From Leucobacter aridicollis (GTDB taxonomy: Bacteria > Actinomycetota > Actinomycetes > Actinomycetales > Microbacteriaceae): a stretch of 64,000 nt of DNA. Where the stretch lies: the NCBI RefSeq assembly GCF_013409595.1, contig NZ_JACCBD010000001.1, forward strand, positions 1,054,001 to 1,118,000, in the 5' to 3' direction. Position numbers and translations under genes: made by a program. The notes below the pieces were generated by a model. It ran no database searches and was not told the DNA's origin. It saw only the letters and a program-made list of their open reading frames with translations. This document shows positions 1-8,970 of the stretch, piece by piece. Position 1 is the first letter of the stretch. Every line of letters starts with the position of its first letter.

Positions 1-48
1 GGGAAGCATTCGCAAGACCGGTGAATCAACACGAGCGACAGTGAGGCT

Positions 49-270
49 ATGGCGAAGAAAGACGGCGTCATCGAGATCGAGGGCCAGGTAGCTGAGGCGC
101 TCCCGAACGCACAGTTCCGGGTAGAGCTTACAAACGGCCACAAGGTGCTCGCGCACATCTCGGGCAAAATGCGTCAGCACTACATCCGCATCCTTCCAGG
201 GGACCGCGTGATCGTGGAGCTGACCCCGTACGATCTGACCCGCGGTCGCATCGTCTACCGTTACAAGTAG
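49..270 (+). CDS. infA: Translation initiation factor IF-1
   Basis: Encodes a 73-residue IF-1, the single OB-fold (S1-like) protein that binds the 30S A site during initiation. The whole length is the family domain: it begins [12 protein letters not shown], carries the core [14 protein letters not shown] and ends RGRIVYRYK, so it is complete. A short GAGG-type ribosome site lies just upstream of the ATG. It is followed after 80 bp by rpmJ and then rpsM, the usual infA-rpmJ-rpsM-rpsK-rpoA-rplQ order in bacteria. The 48 bp before it are presumably the end of an intergenic region inside the larger ribosomal protein cluster. Confidence 0.97.
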   Translation: MAKKDGVIEIEGQVAEALPNAQFRVELTNGHKVLAHISGKMRQHYIRILPGDRVIVELTPYDLTRGRIVYRYK

Positions 271-350
271 ACCTGCGCACGTCCATCGGAAAGTAACGAC
301 TCGCGGCACCCCGTGAGTACGAGGACAGCGAACCCGCTAAAGGAAAAACA

Positions 351-467
351 ATGAAGGTCAACCCCAGCGTTAAGCCCATCTGCGATCACTGCAAGGTGAT
401 CCGCCGCCACGGCCGCGTCATGGTGATCTGCAAGAGCAACCCGCGTCACAAGCAGCGCCAGGGCTAA
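351..467 (+). CDS. rpmJ: 50S ribosomal protein L36
   Basis: Encodes 38 residues beginning [19 protein letters not shown] and ending PRHKQRQG. Two cysteines in CDHC, a third in VICKSN and a histidine in NPRHK form the zinc ribbon of the C+ (zinc-binding) form of L36. The length matches the family exactly. An AAAGGA ribosome site sits 6-7 nt before the ATG. It lies between infA and rpsM, as in most bacteria. Confidence 0.96.
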   Translation: MKVNPSVKPICDHCKVIRRHGRVMVICKSNPRHKQRQG

Positions 468-511
468 CCTGCCCGCTGCTGCTCGCAGATCAAATAAATC
501 AAAATAGAAAC

Positions 512-584
512 AGCGCATCGAAGAACCCCGCCGCTTGTGTGGCGGGGAGACACCTCGGGTCGGAGGCCTGATCCCACGATGCGC
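512..584 (+). promoter_or_regulatory. Structured RNA leader upstream of rpsM (candidate three-way junction)
   Basis: In the 152-bp gap between rpmJ and rpsM, GCGCATCG (513-520) can pair with CGATGCGC (577-584). Two hairpins lie inside: CCCCGCC (526-532) with GGCGGGG (541-547), and CCTC (553-556) with GAGG (563-566). Together they form a closed three-way junction ending about 35 nt before the rpsM ATG. An AT-rich stretch (491-510) just upstream could hold a promoter. A ribosomal-protein autoregulatory leader is the natural guess, but I recognise no described motif here. Confidence 0.45.
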
Positions 585-619
585 ACCACACCTCCACTAA
601 TCCGCAAGGAGAGCCAGAC

Positions 620-988
620 ATGGCACGTATTGCAGGCGTAGACATCCCGCGCGAAAAGCGCGTAGAGATCGCGCTCACCTACATCTATGGCGTCGGCCGC
701 ACGAGCGCACTCAAGACGCTCGAGGCGACTGGCATCGACGGGAACACCCGTGTTCGCGACCTCAGTGACGACCAGCTCGTTCTGCTCCGCGACCACATTG
801 AGGGCAACTTCAAGGTTGAGGGTGACCTCCGCCGTGAGGTCCAGGCCGACATCCGCCGCAAGGTTGAGATCGGCAGCTACCAGGGTATTCGCCACCGCCG
901 GGGCATGCCTGTGCATGGTCAGCGCACCAAGACGAACGCTCGTACCCGTAAGGGCCCGAAGCGTACCGTCGCCGGTAAGAAGAAGTAA
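620..988 (+). CDS. rpsM: 30S ribosomal protein S13
   Basis: Encodes 122 residues of S13, the head protein that contacts the P-site tRNA and the 50S bridge B1. It starts [14 protein letters not shown], contains the helix-two-turn-helix region with [10 protein letters not shown], has the [15 protein letters not shown] segment, and ends in the basic tail KRTVAGKKK. The length is typical for the family. AAGGAGA precedes the ATG with good spacing. rpsK follows after 47 bp, so rpsM-rpsK-rpoA-rplQ form the alpha-operon equivalent here, without rpsD. Confidence 0.97.
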   Translation: MARIAGVDIPREKRVEIALTYIYGVGRTSALKTLEATGIDGNTRVRDLSDDQLVLLRDHIEGNFKVEGDLRREVQADIRRKVEIGSYQGIRHRRGMPVHGQRTKTNARTRKGPKRTVAGKKK

Positions 989-1035
989 CACCGGTTCACA
1001 CCGACCATCACACATAGCTTTCAGGAGAATTCTCA

Positions 1036-1434
1036 ATGGCTGCACCTAAGTCGGCAGCGCGCAAGCCGCGCCGCAAGGACAAGAAGAACATCGCCGTGGG
1101 CCACGCCCACATCAAGTCGACGTTCAACAACACGATCATCTCGATCACGGACACCACCGGTGCCGTGCTGACCTGGGCTTCCTCGGGTGGAGTTGGCTTC
1201 AAGGGTTCGCGTAAGTCGACCCCGTTCGCCGCTCAGCTCGCCGCAGAGTCCGTCGCCCGCAAGGCGCAGGAGCACGGCATGAAGAAGGTTGACGTCTTCG
1301 TGAAGGGCCCCGGTTCGGGTCGTGAGACCGCGATCCGCTCGCTGCAGGCCGCAGGCCTCGAGGTTGGCTCGATCAACGACGTCACCCCGCAGACCCACAA
1401 CGGCTGCCGCCCGCCGAAGCGCCGCCGCGTCTGA
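1036..1434 (+). CDS. rpsK: 30S ribosomal protein S11
   Basis: Encodes 132 residues of S11, a platform protein near the decoding centre. Diagnostic segments include [45 protein letters not shown] and the basic end [16 protein letters not shown] strong AGGAGA site precedes the ATG. In many bacteria rpsD would follow, but here the next gene is rpoA after 125 bp of hairpin-forming sequence. Confidence 0.97.
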   Translation: MAAPKSAARKPRRKDKKNIAVGHAHIKSTFNNTIISITDTTGAVLTWASSGGVGFKGSRKSTPFAAQLAAESVARKAQEHGMKKVDVFVKGPGSGRETAIRSLQAAGLEVGSINDVTPQTHNGCRPPKRRRV

Positions 1435-1441
1435 GCCTCAC

Positions 1442-1469
1442 TGTCGCGCCGGCTCCGGCCGGCGCGACA
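1442..1469 (+). promoter_or_regulatory. GC-rich hairpin between rpsK and rpoA
   Basis: TGTCGCGCCGG (1442-1452) pairs perfectly with CCGGCGCGACA (1459-1469) across a 6-nt loop. There is no following T-run, so it is more likely an RNA processing or attenuation element than a simple terminator. A second weaker pairing (ACCGG with CCGGT) and a GAGTC/GACTC stem follow before the rpoA start. The remaining sequence of the 125-bp gap shows no reading frame I believe. Confidence 0.5.
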
Positions 1470-1559
1470 CCGGCTCTCCTCACGCGAGAACCGGTACGTT
1501 CCCAACACCCTCTTTACCGCAGAGTCATATAGCGGACTCCAGCGAAAGGAACTAACACA

Positions 1560-2546
1560 GTGCTCATTGCACAGCGCCCCACTCTGACCGAAGATTCAAT
1601 CTCCGAGTACCGCTCGCGCTTCACCATCGAGCCCCTCGAGCCTGGCTTCGGTTACACGCTTGGAAACTCGCTCCGTCGTACCCTGCTCTCCTCGATCCCC
1701 GGAGCCGCTGTCACCAGCGTCCGCTTCGAGGGCGTCGCTCACGAGTTCACGACGATCCCCGGTGTCACTGAAGACGTCACCGAGATCATCCTGAACATCA
1801 AGGGCCTCGTTGTTTCGAGCGAGCACGACGAGCCGATCACCGCGTACCTTCGCAAGACCGGGGCAGGCGAGGTTACTGCCGCTGACATCTCCGCGCCGGC
1901 CGGCGTTGAGGTGCACAACCCCGAGCTGGTCATCGCGACCCTTGGCGACGACGCACAGTTCGAGCTTGAGCTCACCATTGAGCGCGGCCGTGGCTACGTT
2001 TCTGCAGCGCAGAACCGTAACGACGACGCAGAGGTCGGCCGTATTCCGGTCGACTCGATCTACTCGCCCGTACTCAAGGTGACCTACCGTGTCGAGGCAA
2101 CTCGTGCCGGCGAGCGCACCGACTTCGACCGCCTGGTGGTCGACGTCGAGTCGAAGCCCGCCATCAGCCCCCGCGACGCAATCGCGTCGGCAGGTTCGAC
2201 GCTTGTCGAGCTGTTCGGGCTTGCACGCGAGCTGAACACTGCCGCTGAGGGCGTCGAGATCGGCCCCGCGCCGGTTGAGGTTGTCGCCGAGGGCGAGCTC
2301 TCGATTCCGATCGAGGATCTCGACCTGTCGGTCCGCAGCTACAACTGCCTCAAGCGTGAGGGCATCAACTCCGTGAGCGAACTCGTTGCGCTCTCGGAAG
2401 CCCAGCTCATGAATATTCGTAACTTCGGTCAGAAGTCCGTCTTCGAGGTGCGCGACAAGCTCGCCGAGATGGGCCTCTCGCTCAAGGACGCGGTTCCCGG
2501 TTTCGACGGAGCCAACTTCTACAGCTACGAGGACGACGTTAACTAA
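1560..2546 (+). CDS. rpoA: DNA-directed RNA polymerase subunit alpha
   Basis: Encodes 328 residues, the normal alpha length. The N-terminal domain (about 1-225) has the dimerisation and assembly motif [21 protein letters not shown]. The linker contains the [13 protein letters not shown] boundary. The C-terminal domain (about 250-315) has [14 protein letters not shown] and the helix-hairpin-helix segment [16 protein letters not shown], which contact UP elements and activators. The start is a GTG preceded by GAAAGGAAC. It sits between rpsK and rplQ as expected. Confidence 0.97.
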   Translation: MLIAQRPTLTEDSISEYRSRFTIEPLEPGFGYTLGNSLRRTLLSSIPGAAVTSVRFEGVAHEFTTIPGVTEDVTEIILNIKGLVVSSEHDEPITAYLRKTGAGEVTAADISAPAGVEVHNPELVIATLGDDAQFELELTIERGRGYVSAAQNRNDDAEVGRIPVDSIYSPVLKVTYRVEATRAGERTDFDRLVVDVESKPAISPRDAIASAGSTLVELFGLARELNTAAEGVEIGPAPVEVVAEGELSIPIEDLDLSVRSYNCLKREGINSVSELVALSEAQLMNIRNFGQKSVFEVRDKLAEMGLSLKDAVPGFDGANFYSYEDDVN

Positions 2547-2590
2547 CGATCCGGCTTCAACGCTGATCGAACACTTACAGGAGTACAACC

Positions 2591-3103
2591 ATGCCTAAGC
2601 CCACCAAGGGCCCCCGCCTCGGAGGCGGACCCACTCACGAGCGCCTCATGCTCAACCAGATGGCTGCGCAGCTCTTCGAGCACAAGCGCATCCAGACCAC
2701 CGAGACCAAGGCAAAGCGCCTGCAGCCCATCGCAGAGCGCCTCGTGACCTTCGCAAAGCGTGGAGATCTCCACGCTCGCCGTCGCGTCATGCGCCAGATC
2801 CTCGACAAGTCGGTTGTGCACGAGCTCTTCACCGAGATCGCACCGCTCGTCGAGAACCGCGAGGGTGGCTACACTCGCATCGTCAAGACCGGTTTCCGCA
2901 AGGGTGACAACGCTCCCCTCGCAGTGATCGAGCTCGTTCTCGAGCCCGTCCAGCCGAAGCCGAAGGCGAAGAAGGCCGCTGCCGCTCCGGCTGCAGAGGT
3001 CGTCGAGGACGCACCCGAGGCTGCTGAAGAGGCACCCGAGGTCGTCGAGGAGGCAGCTGAGGCTGCCGAGACCGAGGCACCCGCCGAGGAGAAGGCTGAG
3101 TAA
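2591..3103 (+). CDS. rplQ: 50S ribosomal protein L17
   Basis: Encodes 170 residues. The first 120 or so are canonical L17: [12 protein letters not shown], the [18 protein letters not shown] region, and [12 protein letters not shown]. The final 50 residues are an Ala/Glu/Pro/Val-rich acidic tail of imperfect [14 protein letters not shown] units, as seen in other actinobacterial L17 proteins and not in the 127-residue E. coli protein. A TTACAGGAG site precedes the ATG. A strong terminator follows 21 bp after the stop, closing the operon. Confidence 0.96.
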   Translation: MPKPTKGPRLGGGPTHERLMLNQMAAQLFEHKRIQTTETKAKRLQPIAERLVTFAKRGDLHARRRVMRQILDKSVVHELFTEIAPLVENREGGYTRIVKTGFRKGDNAPLAVIELVLEPVQPKPKAKKAAAAPAAEVVEDAPEAAEEAPEVVEEAAEAAETEAPAEEKAE

Positions 3104-3124
3104 GGGATAACCCCCACTCGTTTC

Positions 3125-3168
3125 ACGCAGAAACGCCCCGTGGCTTCGGCCCCGGGGCGTTTCTGCGT
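3125..3168 (+). terminator. Terminator after rplQ
   Basis: A 16-bp perfect stem, ACGCAGAAACGCCCCG with its exact complement, closes an 11-12 nt TGGCTTCGG-type loop. It begins 21 bp after the rplQ stop codon. There is little T-run on the plus strand, but the stem is very stable and separates the ribosomal operon from the convergent acyltransferase gene. Confidence 0.8.
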
Positions 3169-3182
3169 GTGCGCCGAAGCAT

Positions 3183-3220
3183 CGCAGCACAGACGCGTCC
3201 GCAGCACAGACGCGTCCGCA
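3183..3220. repeat. 17-bp tandem duplication
   Basis: The unit CGCAGCACAGACGCGTC occurs twice head to tail (3183-3199 and 3200-3216), followed by a third partial CGCA. It lies between the rplQ terminator and the 3' end of the inserted acyltransferase gene. A 13-bp direct repeat (GCGACGCCCCAGC) at 3256-3268 and 3283-3295 straddles the stop codon of that gene. These look like slippage or insertion scars. Confidence 0.85.
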
Positions 3221-3272
3221 GTGGCGGCGCGCGCCGTGCGGTGGGTGGCTGCTGCGCGACGCCCCAGCAGCG

Positions 3273-5189
3273 CTAGCGTCGTGCGACGCCCCAGCCGCGG
3301 GCCTCGGCGGGGGAGAGGAGCTCGTCGAGCGCCTGCCGAATCGCGCCCGCGTAGATCTCGCCACCCTCCGGGCCAGGGTGGATGCCGTCCTCGGCGAGGA
3401 ACTCTGGTGTGCCTGCGACGCCCGAGTCCCACTGCGCGACGACGACCCCTCTGTGCGCCGCTGCGAAGGCGTTGAGGTTTTCGTTGACCTCGGGGATCCA
3501 CTCGCGGTCCGCGTGCGCGTCGATGAGCACGAGCGGTCGCTCGCCGATGACCTCCCGGAGCGCGGTGAGCGACTCCGGTTCTACCGGCCCGTTGGTGCCG
3601 AGCCCCACGACGACGACGTCGCGCAGCTCGCCTCGGTCGGCCAGCTCCCCAAGGACGTCGACGCCGGCCCAGAGCCCCCGCGACACCGCCGCATCGACGT
3701 CGATTCCCGGGAACGCGTCGGTGAGCTCGGGGTAGCTTGCGAGCATGACGGAGTCGCCGACGGCGGTGATCTCGCCGCCCTCGAACCGGATCGCTGGCGC
3801 GGCCGTGGGCTGATCCTGATCGCCGGACTCGCCGCCCGGCTGAGGCGACGACCCCTCGCCCGGTTCGCCCGCTGCCTCGTCGCCACCGGCGGCGCTCTTG
3901 TCAGCCTTGAGCTGTTCCTGCCCGCGCAGGATCGAATCCGCTGACGACGTCCGCTCGGGCGCGATGGCGACCGCAACGCCCGTGAGCGGAAAGGTCACCG
4001 CGAGCACGGCGGCGAGGGCGAGCGACACACGCCGTTGCCGCGGGGTGTAGCGGCGCGGGCTGAACCACCGAACGAGCGCCCCTCGCAGCCCCACGCGGCG
4101 CACCGGCTGCTCGACGTAGCGGTACGAGAGCGCGGCGAACACGAGCGTCATGGCGAGCGAGACGACCTGCGCGACCGGCGTCGTGCCGAGCCCCGCAGCC
4201 GTCGCGACGCTCGTGGCGATCACCAGCAGCGGCCAATGCCACAGGTAGATCCCGTACGAACGCTCGCCAATCCAGCGAAGGGGGGCGACATCGAGCAGCC
4301 GTCCGACGAGCGCGCCCTCGCGGGTCACGGCCCAGACCACCGCGAGCGCGGCGATCGTCGCGGCCTGGAAGCCCCAGGCGAAGCTCTCCTGGCTTGCCTC
4401 CTGCAGGGTCACGGCGAGGGTGCCGAGCACCGCGAACCCGGCAACCGCGACGCCGAACGAGGCGACTTGCCCGGCCCGACCGACGGGCCGCTGCGCGCGA
4501 CGGGAGAGCAGGACCGCCATCGCCGCGCCAAGGAACAGCCCGAAACTGTGCGAGTCGGAGCCGAAGTACACCCGGGTCGGCTCGGCGCCGGCGTTTGCGA
4601 GCGCCGCCATGAGGAACGCGGAGCCGAGGCCGAGCGCCGCGAGGGGCAGCGCCCGTGTCAGTCGCGAGCGGAACTTGAAGACCAGCAGCGCGAGCAGCGG
4701 CAGCACGATATAGAACTGCTCCTCGAGCGCCAACGACCAGAAGTTGCGGAAGAGCTCGGGGGCGTCCCGCGCGAAATAGTCCGATCCGTTCGCGATGAAC
4801 ACCCAGTTACTGACGAACAGCAGCGCTCCGGCGATCTGCTGGGCGACCCCGACGAGCAGGTCGCGGCTCGCGGCGAGCGCCAGCGAAGTACTGACAAGCA
4901 CAACGAGGGCGACCGCGGGAAGGAGCCGCCGCGCTCGCCTGCGCCAGAACGCGAGCAGGTCGATCCGGCCGGTGCCCGAGAGCTCCCGCAGCAGCAGCGA
5001 CGTGATGAGAAACCCGCTCATGACGAAGAACACGTCAACACCGAGGAACCCGCCGGGAAGGGCCGCAGGGAACAGGTGGTATACGAGCACCATGCCGACG
5101 GCGATGGCGCGCAGCCCATCGAGACCGCCGAATCGCCCGCCGCGCGCCGTCACCGGTGCCCCGGTTGGGCGAAGCGGACGAACAGACAC
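3273..5189 (-). CDS. Membrane acyltransferase-3 with C-terminal SGNH domain (OafA/OatA-like)
   Basis: Predicted integral membrane O-acyltransferase of about 638 residues that would move an acyl group across the membrane onto a cell-surface glycan. The first 370 or so residues are the acyltransferase-3 domain with about ten membrane segments: RFGGLDGLRAIAVG, the catalytic-type histidine in LVYHLFP, GVDVFFVMSGFLITS, FWRRRARRLLPA and LALEEQFYIVLPLL. After a Gly/Glu/Gln-rich linker, the last 165 residues form an SGNH hydrolase-like domain with AVGDSVML, VVGLGTNG and DGIHPGPEG (Asp and His). The GTG at 5189 is chosen because it gives a normal N terminus; upstream in-frame sequence overlaps truA. 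It interrupts the usual rplQ-truA order. The acceptor glycan cannot be told from sequence. Confidence 0.88.
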   Translation of the reverse strand: MSVRPLRPTGAPVTARGGRFGGLDGLRAIAVGMVLVYHLFPAALPGGFLGVDVFFVMSGFLITSLLLRELSGTGRIDLLAFWRRRARRLLPAVALVVLVSTSLALAASRDLLVGVAQQIAGALLFVSNWVFIANGSDYFARDAPELFRNFWSLALEEQFYIVLPLLALLVFKFRSRLTRALPLAALGLGSAFLMAALANAGAEPTRVYFGSDSHSFGLFLGAAMAVLLSRRAQRPVGRAGQVASFGVAVAGFAVLGTLAVTLQEASQESFAWGFQAATIAALAVVWAVTREGALVGRLLDVAPLRWIGERSYGIYLWHWPLLVIATSVATAAGLGTTPVAQVVSLAMTLVFAALSYRYVEQPVRRVGLRGALVRWFSPRRYTPRQRRVSLALAAVLAVTFPLTGVAVAIAPERTSSADSILRGQEQLKADKSAAGGDEAAGEPGEGSSPQPGGESGDQDQPTAAPAIRFEGGEITAVGDSVMLASYPELTDAFPGIDVDAAVSRGLWAGVDVLGELADRGELRDVVVVGLGTNGPVEPESLTALREVIGERPLVLIDAHADREWIPEVNENLNAFAAAHRGVVVAQWDSGVAGTPEFLAEDGIHPGPEGGEIYAGAIRQALDELLSPAEARGWGVARR

Positions 5190-5276
5190 CCAAAAATGGT
5201 ACCTCGGAAGAATGAGAGCACCCGGTTGAGCGCCGTGCTGCGGGTGCCTCGCGGCCACGCGGGAGCGGGCATCTGG

Positions 5277-5282
5277 CACACT
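5277..5282 (+). promoter_or_regulatory. Possible -10 element of truA
   Basis: CACACT ends 6 nt before the GTG at 5289, the same spacing as the TAGACT elements of other genes in this window. It is a weak match with no clear -35. It supports the GTG as a leaderless start. Confidence 0.3.
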
Positions 5283-5288
5283 TGAACG

Positions 5289-6236
5289 GTGGAAATGATC
5301 CGGCTGCGCCTCGACATCGCCTACGACGGGACCGACTTCTCGGGCTGGGCGACCCAGCCCGGCCTGCGGACCGTGCAGGGCGAGATCGAGGCGGCGCTCG
5401 CGACACTGCTGCGTACCGCCGAAGGCGAGCTCCGGCTCACCGTCGGCGGGCGAACCGACGCTGGCGTGCACGCCAGGGGACAGGTTGCCCACCTCGACGT
5501 GACGCCGGAGCAGTTCGCGAAGTGGGGCGCATCGCAGCGGCGGGGGACCACCGCGCCCGCCGGTGCAGTGGCCGACGGCGCTGCGGCCGGCGATCCTGAT
5601 CGCGCGGCCGCTCCCCAGCATCCCGACAAGGAAGCCGCTCGCCTCATGACGCGACGCCTGAACGGTGTGCTGCAGCGCGGGGCAAGCGACATCGCGATCC
5701 ACGCGGTCGCGCCCGCGCCCGCGGGATTCGACGCCCGGTTCTCAGCGCTCAGGCGTCGATACGAGTACCGCCTGCGGCCGGAGAACGCCCGCCGCGACCC
5801 GCTCACCGCCAGGTTCACCGCCGACGTCCCGCGCGTGCTCGACCTCGCGACGATGCAGCGCGTCTCCGAAGACCTGCTCGGCCTCCAAGACTTCACCACC
5901 TTCTGCAAGGCGCGCGAGGGGGCGACGGCCGTTCGCGAACTCCTCGCGTTCGCCTGGCGCGAGACCGAGGACGGCGCGTACGCCGCCCGGATTGAAGCAG
6001 ACGCGTTCTGCCACTCCATGGTGCGGGCGCTCGTCGGGTCGGTCGTCGCCGTCGGCCACGGCCGGCTCACCCGTGGAGAGCTCGTCGATCTCCGCGACGC
6101 GCGAGAGCGCACCAGCCGGTTCACTGTCATGCCAGCACATGGCCTCTCGCTCGAAGAAATCGGCTACCCGGAAGACGCTGAGCTTGCGGCCCGAGCCGAG
6201 CAGACGCGGGCGCGCCGCGACCCGCTCGATGACTGA
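5289..6236 (+). CDS. truA: tRNA pseudouridine(38-40) synthase
   Basis: Encodes 315 residues of TruA, which isomerises uridines 38-40 in the tRNA anticodon stem. The N terminus has LDIAYDGTDFSGWATQPG, and the catalytic aspartate is Asp57 in GGRTDAGVHARGQVAH. Later conserved parts are FSALRRRYEYRL, the RDPL segment, and FCHSMVRALVG. Between residues about 75 and 115 there is an Ala/Gly/Pro/Arg-rich insertion absent from E. coli TruA (270 residues). Start is GTG 5289 or ATG 5295. rplM follows, as in many actinobacteria. Confidence 0.95.
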   Translation: MEMIRLRLDIAYDGTDFSGWATQPGLRTVQGEIEAALATLLRTAEGELRLTVGGRTDAGVHARGQVAHLDVTPEQFAKWGASQRRGTTAPAGAVADGAAAGDPDRAAAPQHPDKEAARLMTRRLNGVLQRGASDIAIHAVAPAPAGFDARFSALRRRYEYRLRPENARRDPLTARFTADVPRVLDLATMQRVSEDLLGLQDFTTFCKAREGATAVRELLAFAWRETEDGAYAARIEADAFCHSMVRALVGSVVAVGHGRLTRGELVDLRDARERTSRFTVMPAHGLSLEEIGYPEDAELAARAEQTRARRDPLDD

Positions 6237-6385
6237 GTGATCTGTGCTAAAGTTGATCCTTGGTGCGTAAGCACCCGAATTGTTGAGCCCTCCACCGCAC
6301 AGGAACTCACGAGGCAGCGCCCCGGGAGACCTCGCACGGAGTGGGATTCAAGAACTCCTCCATTTCGACAGAAAGCAGCACGACA

Positions 6386-6832
6386 GTGACTCGCACATAC
6401 TCGCCGAAGGCAGCTGACCAGAAGCACGACTGGATCGTCATCGACGCAACAGACGTGGTTCTCGGCCGCCTCGCATCCCACGCCGCAGCTCTGCTCCGCG
6501 GCAAGCACAAGACTACCTTCGCACCGCACATGGACATGGGTGACTACGTCATCATCGTCAACGCGGACAAGGTTGTGCTGACCGGCAACAAGGCAGCACA
6601 GAAGAAGGCATACCGCCACTCGGGCTACCCGGGCGGCCTCCGTTCGGTGAGCTACACCGAGCTCCTCACGAAGAACCCCGAGCGCGCAGTCGAGAAGGCC
6701 ATCCGTGGCATGCTCCCGAAGAACTCGCTCGGTGCAGACCTGTTCCGCAAGCTGAAGGTGTACGCGGGCCCGGAGCACCCCCACGCTGCACAGCAGCCGA
6801 CCCCCTACACCTTTGGCCAGGTTGCGCAGTAA
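6386..6832 (+). CDS. rplM: 50S ribosomal protein L13
   Basis: Encodes 148 residues of L13, an early-assembling large-subunit protein. The GTG start gives the standard N terminus VTRTYSPKA; a longer upstream frame would add 15 unconserved residues. Family segments include [45 protein letters not shown] and [12 protein letters not shown]. The 149-bp gap after truA holds a small hairpin (GGTGC-GTAA-GCACC, 6262-6275) and a possible TAAAGT -10 (6248-6253), so transcription probably restarts here. rpsI follows after 33 bp. Confidence 0.96.
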   Translation: MTRTYSPKAADQKHDWIVIDATDVVLGRLASHAAALLRGKHKTTFAPHMDMGDYVIIVNADKVVLTGNKAAQKKAYRHSGYPGGLRSVSYTELLTKNPERAVEKAIRGMLPKNSLGADLFRKLKVYAGPEHPHAAQQPTPYTFGQVAQ

Positions 6833-6865
6833 GCGCGCTAGAGACGCAAGAAGAGAGACTTTAAC

Positions 6866-7345
6866 GTGACTGAAGAGCAGACCGTGGCCCCTGAGAGCTA
6901 CACCACTGAGACCCCCGCGTCGCAGGCAACCGCCGCAACGCCGCGCCCCGCGCTCACCGTTCCCGGTGCAGCTGTTGGTCGCCGCAAGCAGGCTGTCGCG
7001 CGCGTCCGCCTCATCCCGGGCGAGGGCAAGATGACCGTCAACGGCCGTGAGCTCGCGGAGTACTTCCCGAACAAGCTGCACCAGCAGCTGATCACCGATC
7101 CGTTCACCGTGCTCGAGCTCGGCGGCGCATACGACCTCATCGCCAACATCGACGGCGGCGGCCCCTCGGGCCAGGCCGGTGCACTCCGCCTCGCGGTTGC
7201 ACGCGCCCTCAACGAGATCGACGCAGAGCACAACCGTGCAACCCTGAAGAAGGCTGGCTTCCTGAGCCGCGACGCTCGCATCAAGGAGCGCAAGAAGGCC
7301 GGACTCAAGAAGGCCCGTAAGGCGCCTCAGTACTCGAAGCGCTAA
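6866..7345 (+). CDS. rpsI: 30S ribosomal protein S9
   Basis: Encodes 159 residues. About 30 N-terminal residues, rich in Thr/Ala/Pro, extend beyond the 130-residue E. coli protein, as in other actinobacteria. The S9 core has [30 protein letters not shown] sequence (here [20 protein letters not shown]) and the tRNA-contacting basic C terminus [12 protein letters not shown]. The start is a GTG. It is paired with rplM as in nearly all bacteria, and glmM follows after 18 bp, probably on the same transcript. Confidence 0.96.
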   Translation: MTEEQTVAPESYTTETPASQATAATPRPALTVPGAAVGRRKQAVARVRLIPGEGKMTVNGRELAEYFPNKLHQQLITDPFTVLELGGAYDLIANIDGGGPSGQAGALRLAVARALNEIDAEHNRATLKKAGFLSRDARIKERKKAGLKKARKAPQYSKR

Positions 7346-7363
7346 ACCGGAGCGTATTCCCAC

Positions 7364-8713
7364 ATGGGACGCCTGTTTGGCACTGATGGGGTGCGGGGCT
7401 TGGCCGGGGTGGATATCACCGCCGACCTCGCCCTGCGCCTCGCGCACGCAGCGGCTCTCGTACTCGGACGTAATGCCCGAGGCGAGAGCCGTCGCGCTAC
7501 CGCGATCGTTGCGCGCGATCCGCGAGTTTCTGGCGAGTTCATCTCGGCCGCAGTGTCGGCCGGTCTCGCTGCCGCCGGAGTAGACGTGCTCGATGCCGGT
7601 GTCATTCCGACGCCGGCCGCCGCGTACCTCGTCGCAGATACCGGCGCCGACTTCGGTGTCATGGTATCGGCATCGCACAACCCCGCGCCCGACAACGGCA
7701 TCAAGTTCTTCGCGGAGGGCGGGCGCAAGCTCCCCGACGAGATCGAGGACAAGATCGAGGCCGCAATGCGCGAGCCCGCGATCGCCGTCACCGGGCACGA
7801 GGTCGGCCGGATCCAGCGTTTCGCCGACGCTGAGGATCGCTACCTCGTGCACCTCCTCGGCACGCTCGAGGGCCTCTCGCTCGATGGGCTGTCGGTCGTG
7901 CTCGACTGCGCACACGGGGCAGCGTCCGGGATCTCACCCGACGCGTTCACCGATGCGGGCGCCAAGGTCGTCGTGATCGGAAACGACCCCGACGGCATGA
8001 ACATCAACGACGGCGTGGGCTCCACCCACCTCGAGCCGCTCATCGCCGCAGTCCGTGAGCACGGCGCCGACCTCGGCATCGCGCACGACGGCGACGCTGA
8101 TCGCTGCCTCGCTGTTGACGCCGCAGGCAACGTGATCGATGGCGACCGCATCATGGCGATCCTCGCGCTCTCGATGTCCGCACGCGGCAAGCTCGACCAG
8201 AACACCCTGGTCGCGACCGTGATGTCGAACCTCGGGCTCAAACTCGCGATGGCAGACAACGGGATCGACGTCGTCGAGACCGGCGTTGGCGATCGGTACG
8301 TGCTCGAGGCCATCAACGAGCACGGCTACTCGCTTGGCGGCGAGCAGTCGGGCCACGTCATCATGAGCGAGTTCGCGACGACCGGCGACGGCATCCTCAC
8401 GGGGCTGCACATCGCCGCCGAGATCGTCCGTTCCGGCAAGTCGCTTGCCGAGCTCGGCGAGTGCATGAAGGTGTACCCGCAGGTGCTCGTGAACGTGCGC
8501 GGCGTTGATCGTTCGCGCGCAAGCAGTGACGAGGTGCTGCAGCAGGCGGTTCATCAGGTTGAGGAAGCGCTGAAGGGCGAGGGCCGCGTGCTGCTCCGTC
8601 CGTCGGGCACCGAGCCCGTCGTTCGCGTGATGGTCGAGGCAGCCGAGGTCGATCAGGCCCAGCAGCTCGCCGACGACCTTGCGGCGATCGTCAAGGAACG
8701 CCTGGCAGTGTAA
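7364..8713 (+). CDS. glmM: Phosphoglucosamine mutase
   Basis: Encodes 449 residues of the cytoplasmic enzyme converting glucosamine-6-phosphate to glucosamine-1-phosphate for UDP-GlcNAc. The N terminus is [12 protein letters not shown]. The phosphorylated serine is Ser104 in [16 protein letters not shown], the metal loop is DGDADR, the sugar loop is GGEQSGH and the phosphate loop is [14 protein letters not shown]. The length is standard. The 18-bp gap from rpsI and the following hairpin suggest rplM-rpsI-glmM transcription. Its pathway partner glmS lies about 3 kb downstream. Confidence 0.97.
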   Translation: MGRLFGTDGVRGLAGVDITADLALRLAHAAALVLGRNARGESRRATAIVARDPRVSGEFISAAVSAGLAAAGVDVLDAGVIPTPAAAYLVADTGADFGVMVSASHNPAPDNGIKFFAEGGRKLPDEIEDKIEAAMREPAIAVTGHEVGRIQRFADAEDRYLVHLLGTLEGLSLDGLSVVLDCAHGAASGISPDAFTDAGAKVVVIGNDPDGMNINDGVGSTHLEPLIAAVREHGADLGIAHDGDADRCLAVDAAGNVIDGDRIMAILALSMSARGKLDQNTLVATVMSNLGLKLAMADNGIDVVETGVGDRYVLEAINEHGYSLGGEQSGHVIMSEFATTGDGILTGLHIAAEIVRSGKSLAELGECMKVYPQVLVNVRGVDRSRASSDEVLQQAVHQVEEALKGEGRVLLRPSGTEPVVRVMVEAAEVDQAQQLADDLAAIVKERLAV

Positions 8714-8727
8714 TTCAGGTTCCGGCT

Positions 8728-8766
8728 GGCCGGGGTGCAGTGACTCGATGTCACAGCGCCCCGGCC
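8728..8766 (+). terminator. Hairpin after glmM (probable terminator)
   Basis: GGCCGGGG (8728-8735) pairs with CCCCGGCC (8759-8766), with an inner GTGAC/GTCAC pairing. It starts 14 bp after the glmM stop. The T-run is poor, so efficiency is uncertain. Confidence 0.55.
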
Positions 8767-8812
8767 GTTGGCGTTTCTGGGGCGTGGTGGTGTGCGCTCG
8801 CGCCTTCGGTGC

Positions 8813-8857
8813 CGGGTGCTTGTGCCCCTCCGGGGACGGGTGCTTGTGCCCCTCCGG
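8813..8857. repeat. 21-bp direct repeat pair
   Basis: Two identical 21-bp copies start at 8813 and 8837 and begin CGGGTGCTTGTGCC. They are separated by 3 bp. They belong to the repeat-rich, probably non-coding 8.72-9.07 kb stretch between glmM and the DUF559-type gene. Confidence 0.85.
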
Positions 8858-8970
8858 TGCCGTGCGCTTCCACACTGCGTATGCGATCTGCGCCTGGAAT
8901 GCCGCGGCGCGCCCAGGCGGCACTATATTCTGCCGATCACAGTCGGTGTGAGTGTCGCGTGCCTGCATCC

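Noticed and set aside
468..619. E. coli-type S4 alpha-operon pseudoknot
   Set aside because: The stems seen form a three-way junction, not the nested pseudoknot, and rpsD is not in this operon.
5190..5702. N-terminal extension of the acyltransferase frame
   Set aside because: The extra 171 residues overlap truA on the opposite strand and resemble no protein family. The GTG at 5189 gives a normal acyltransferase-3 start.
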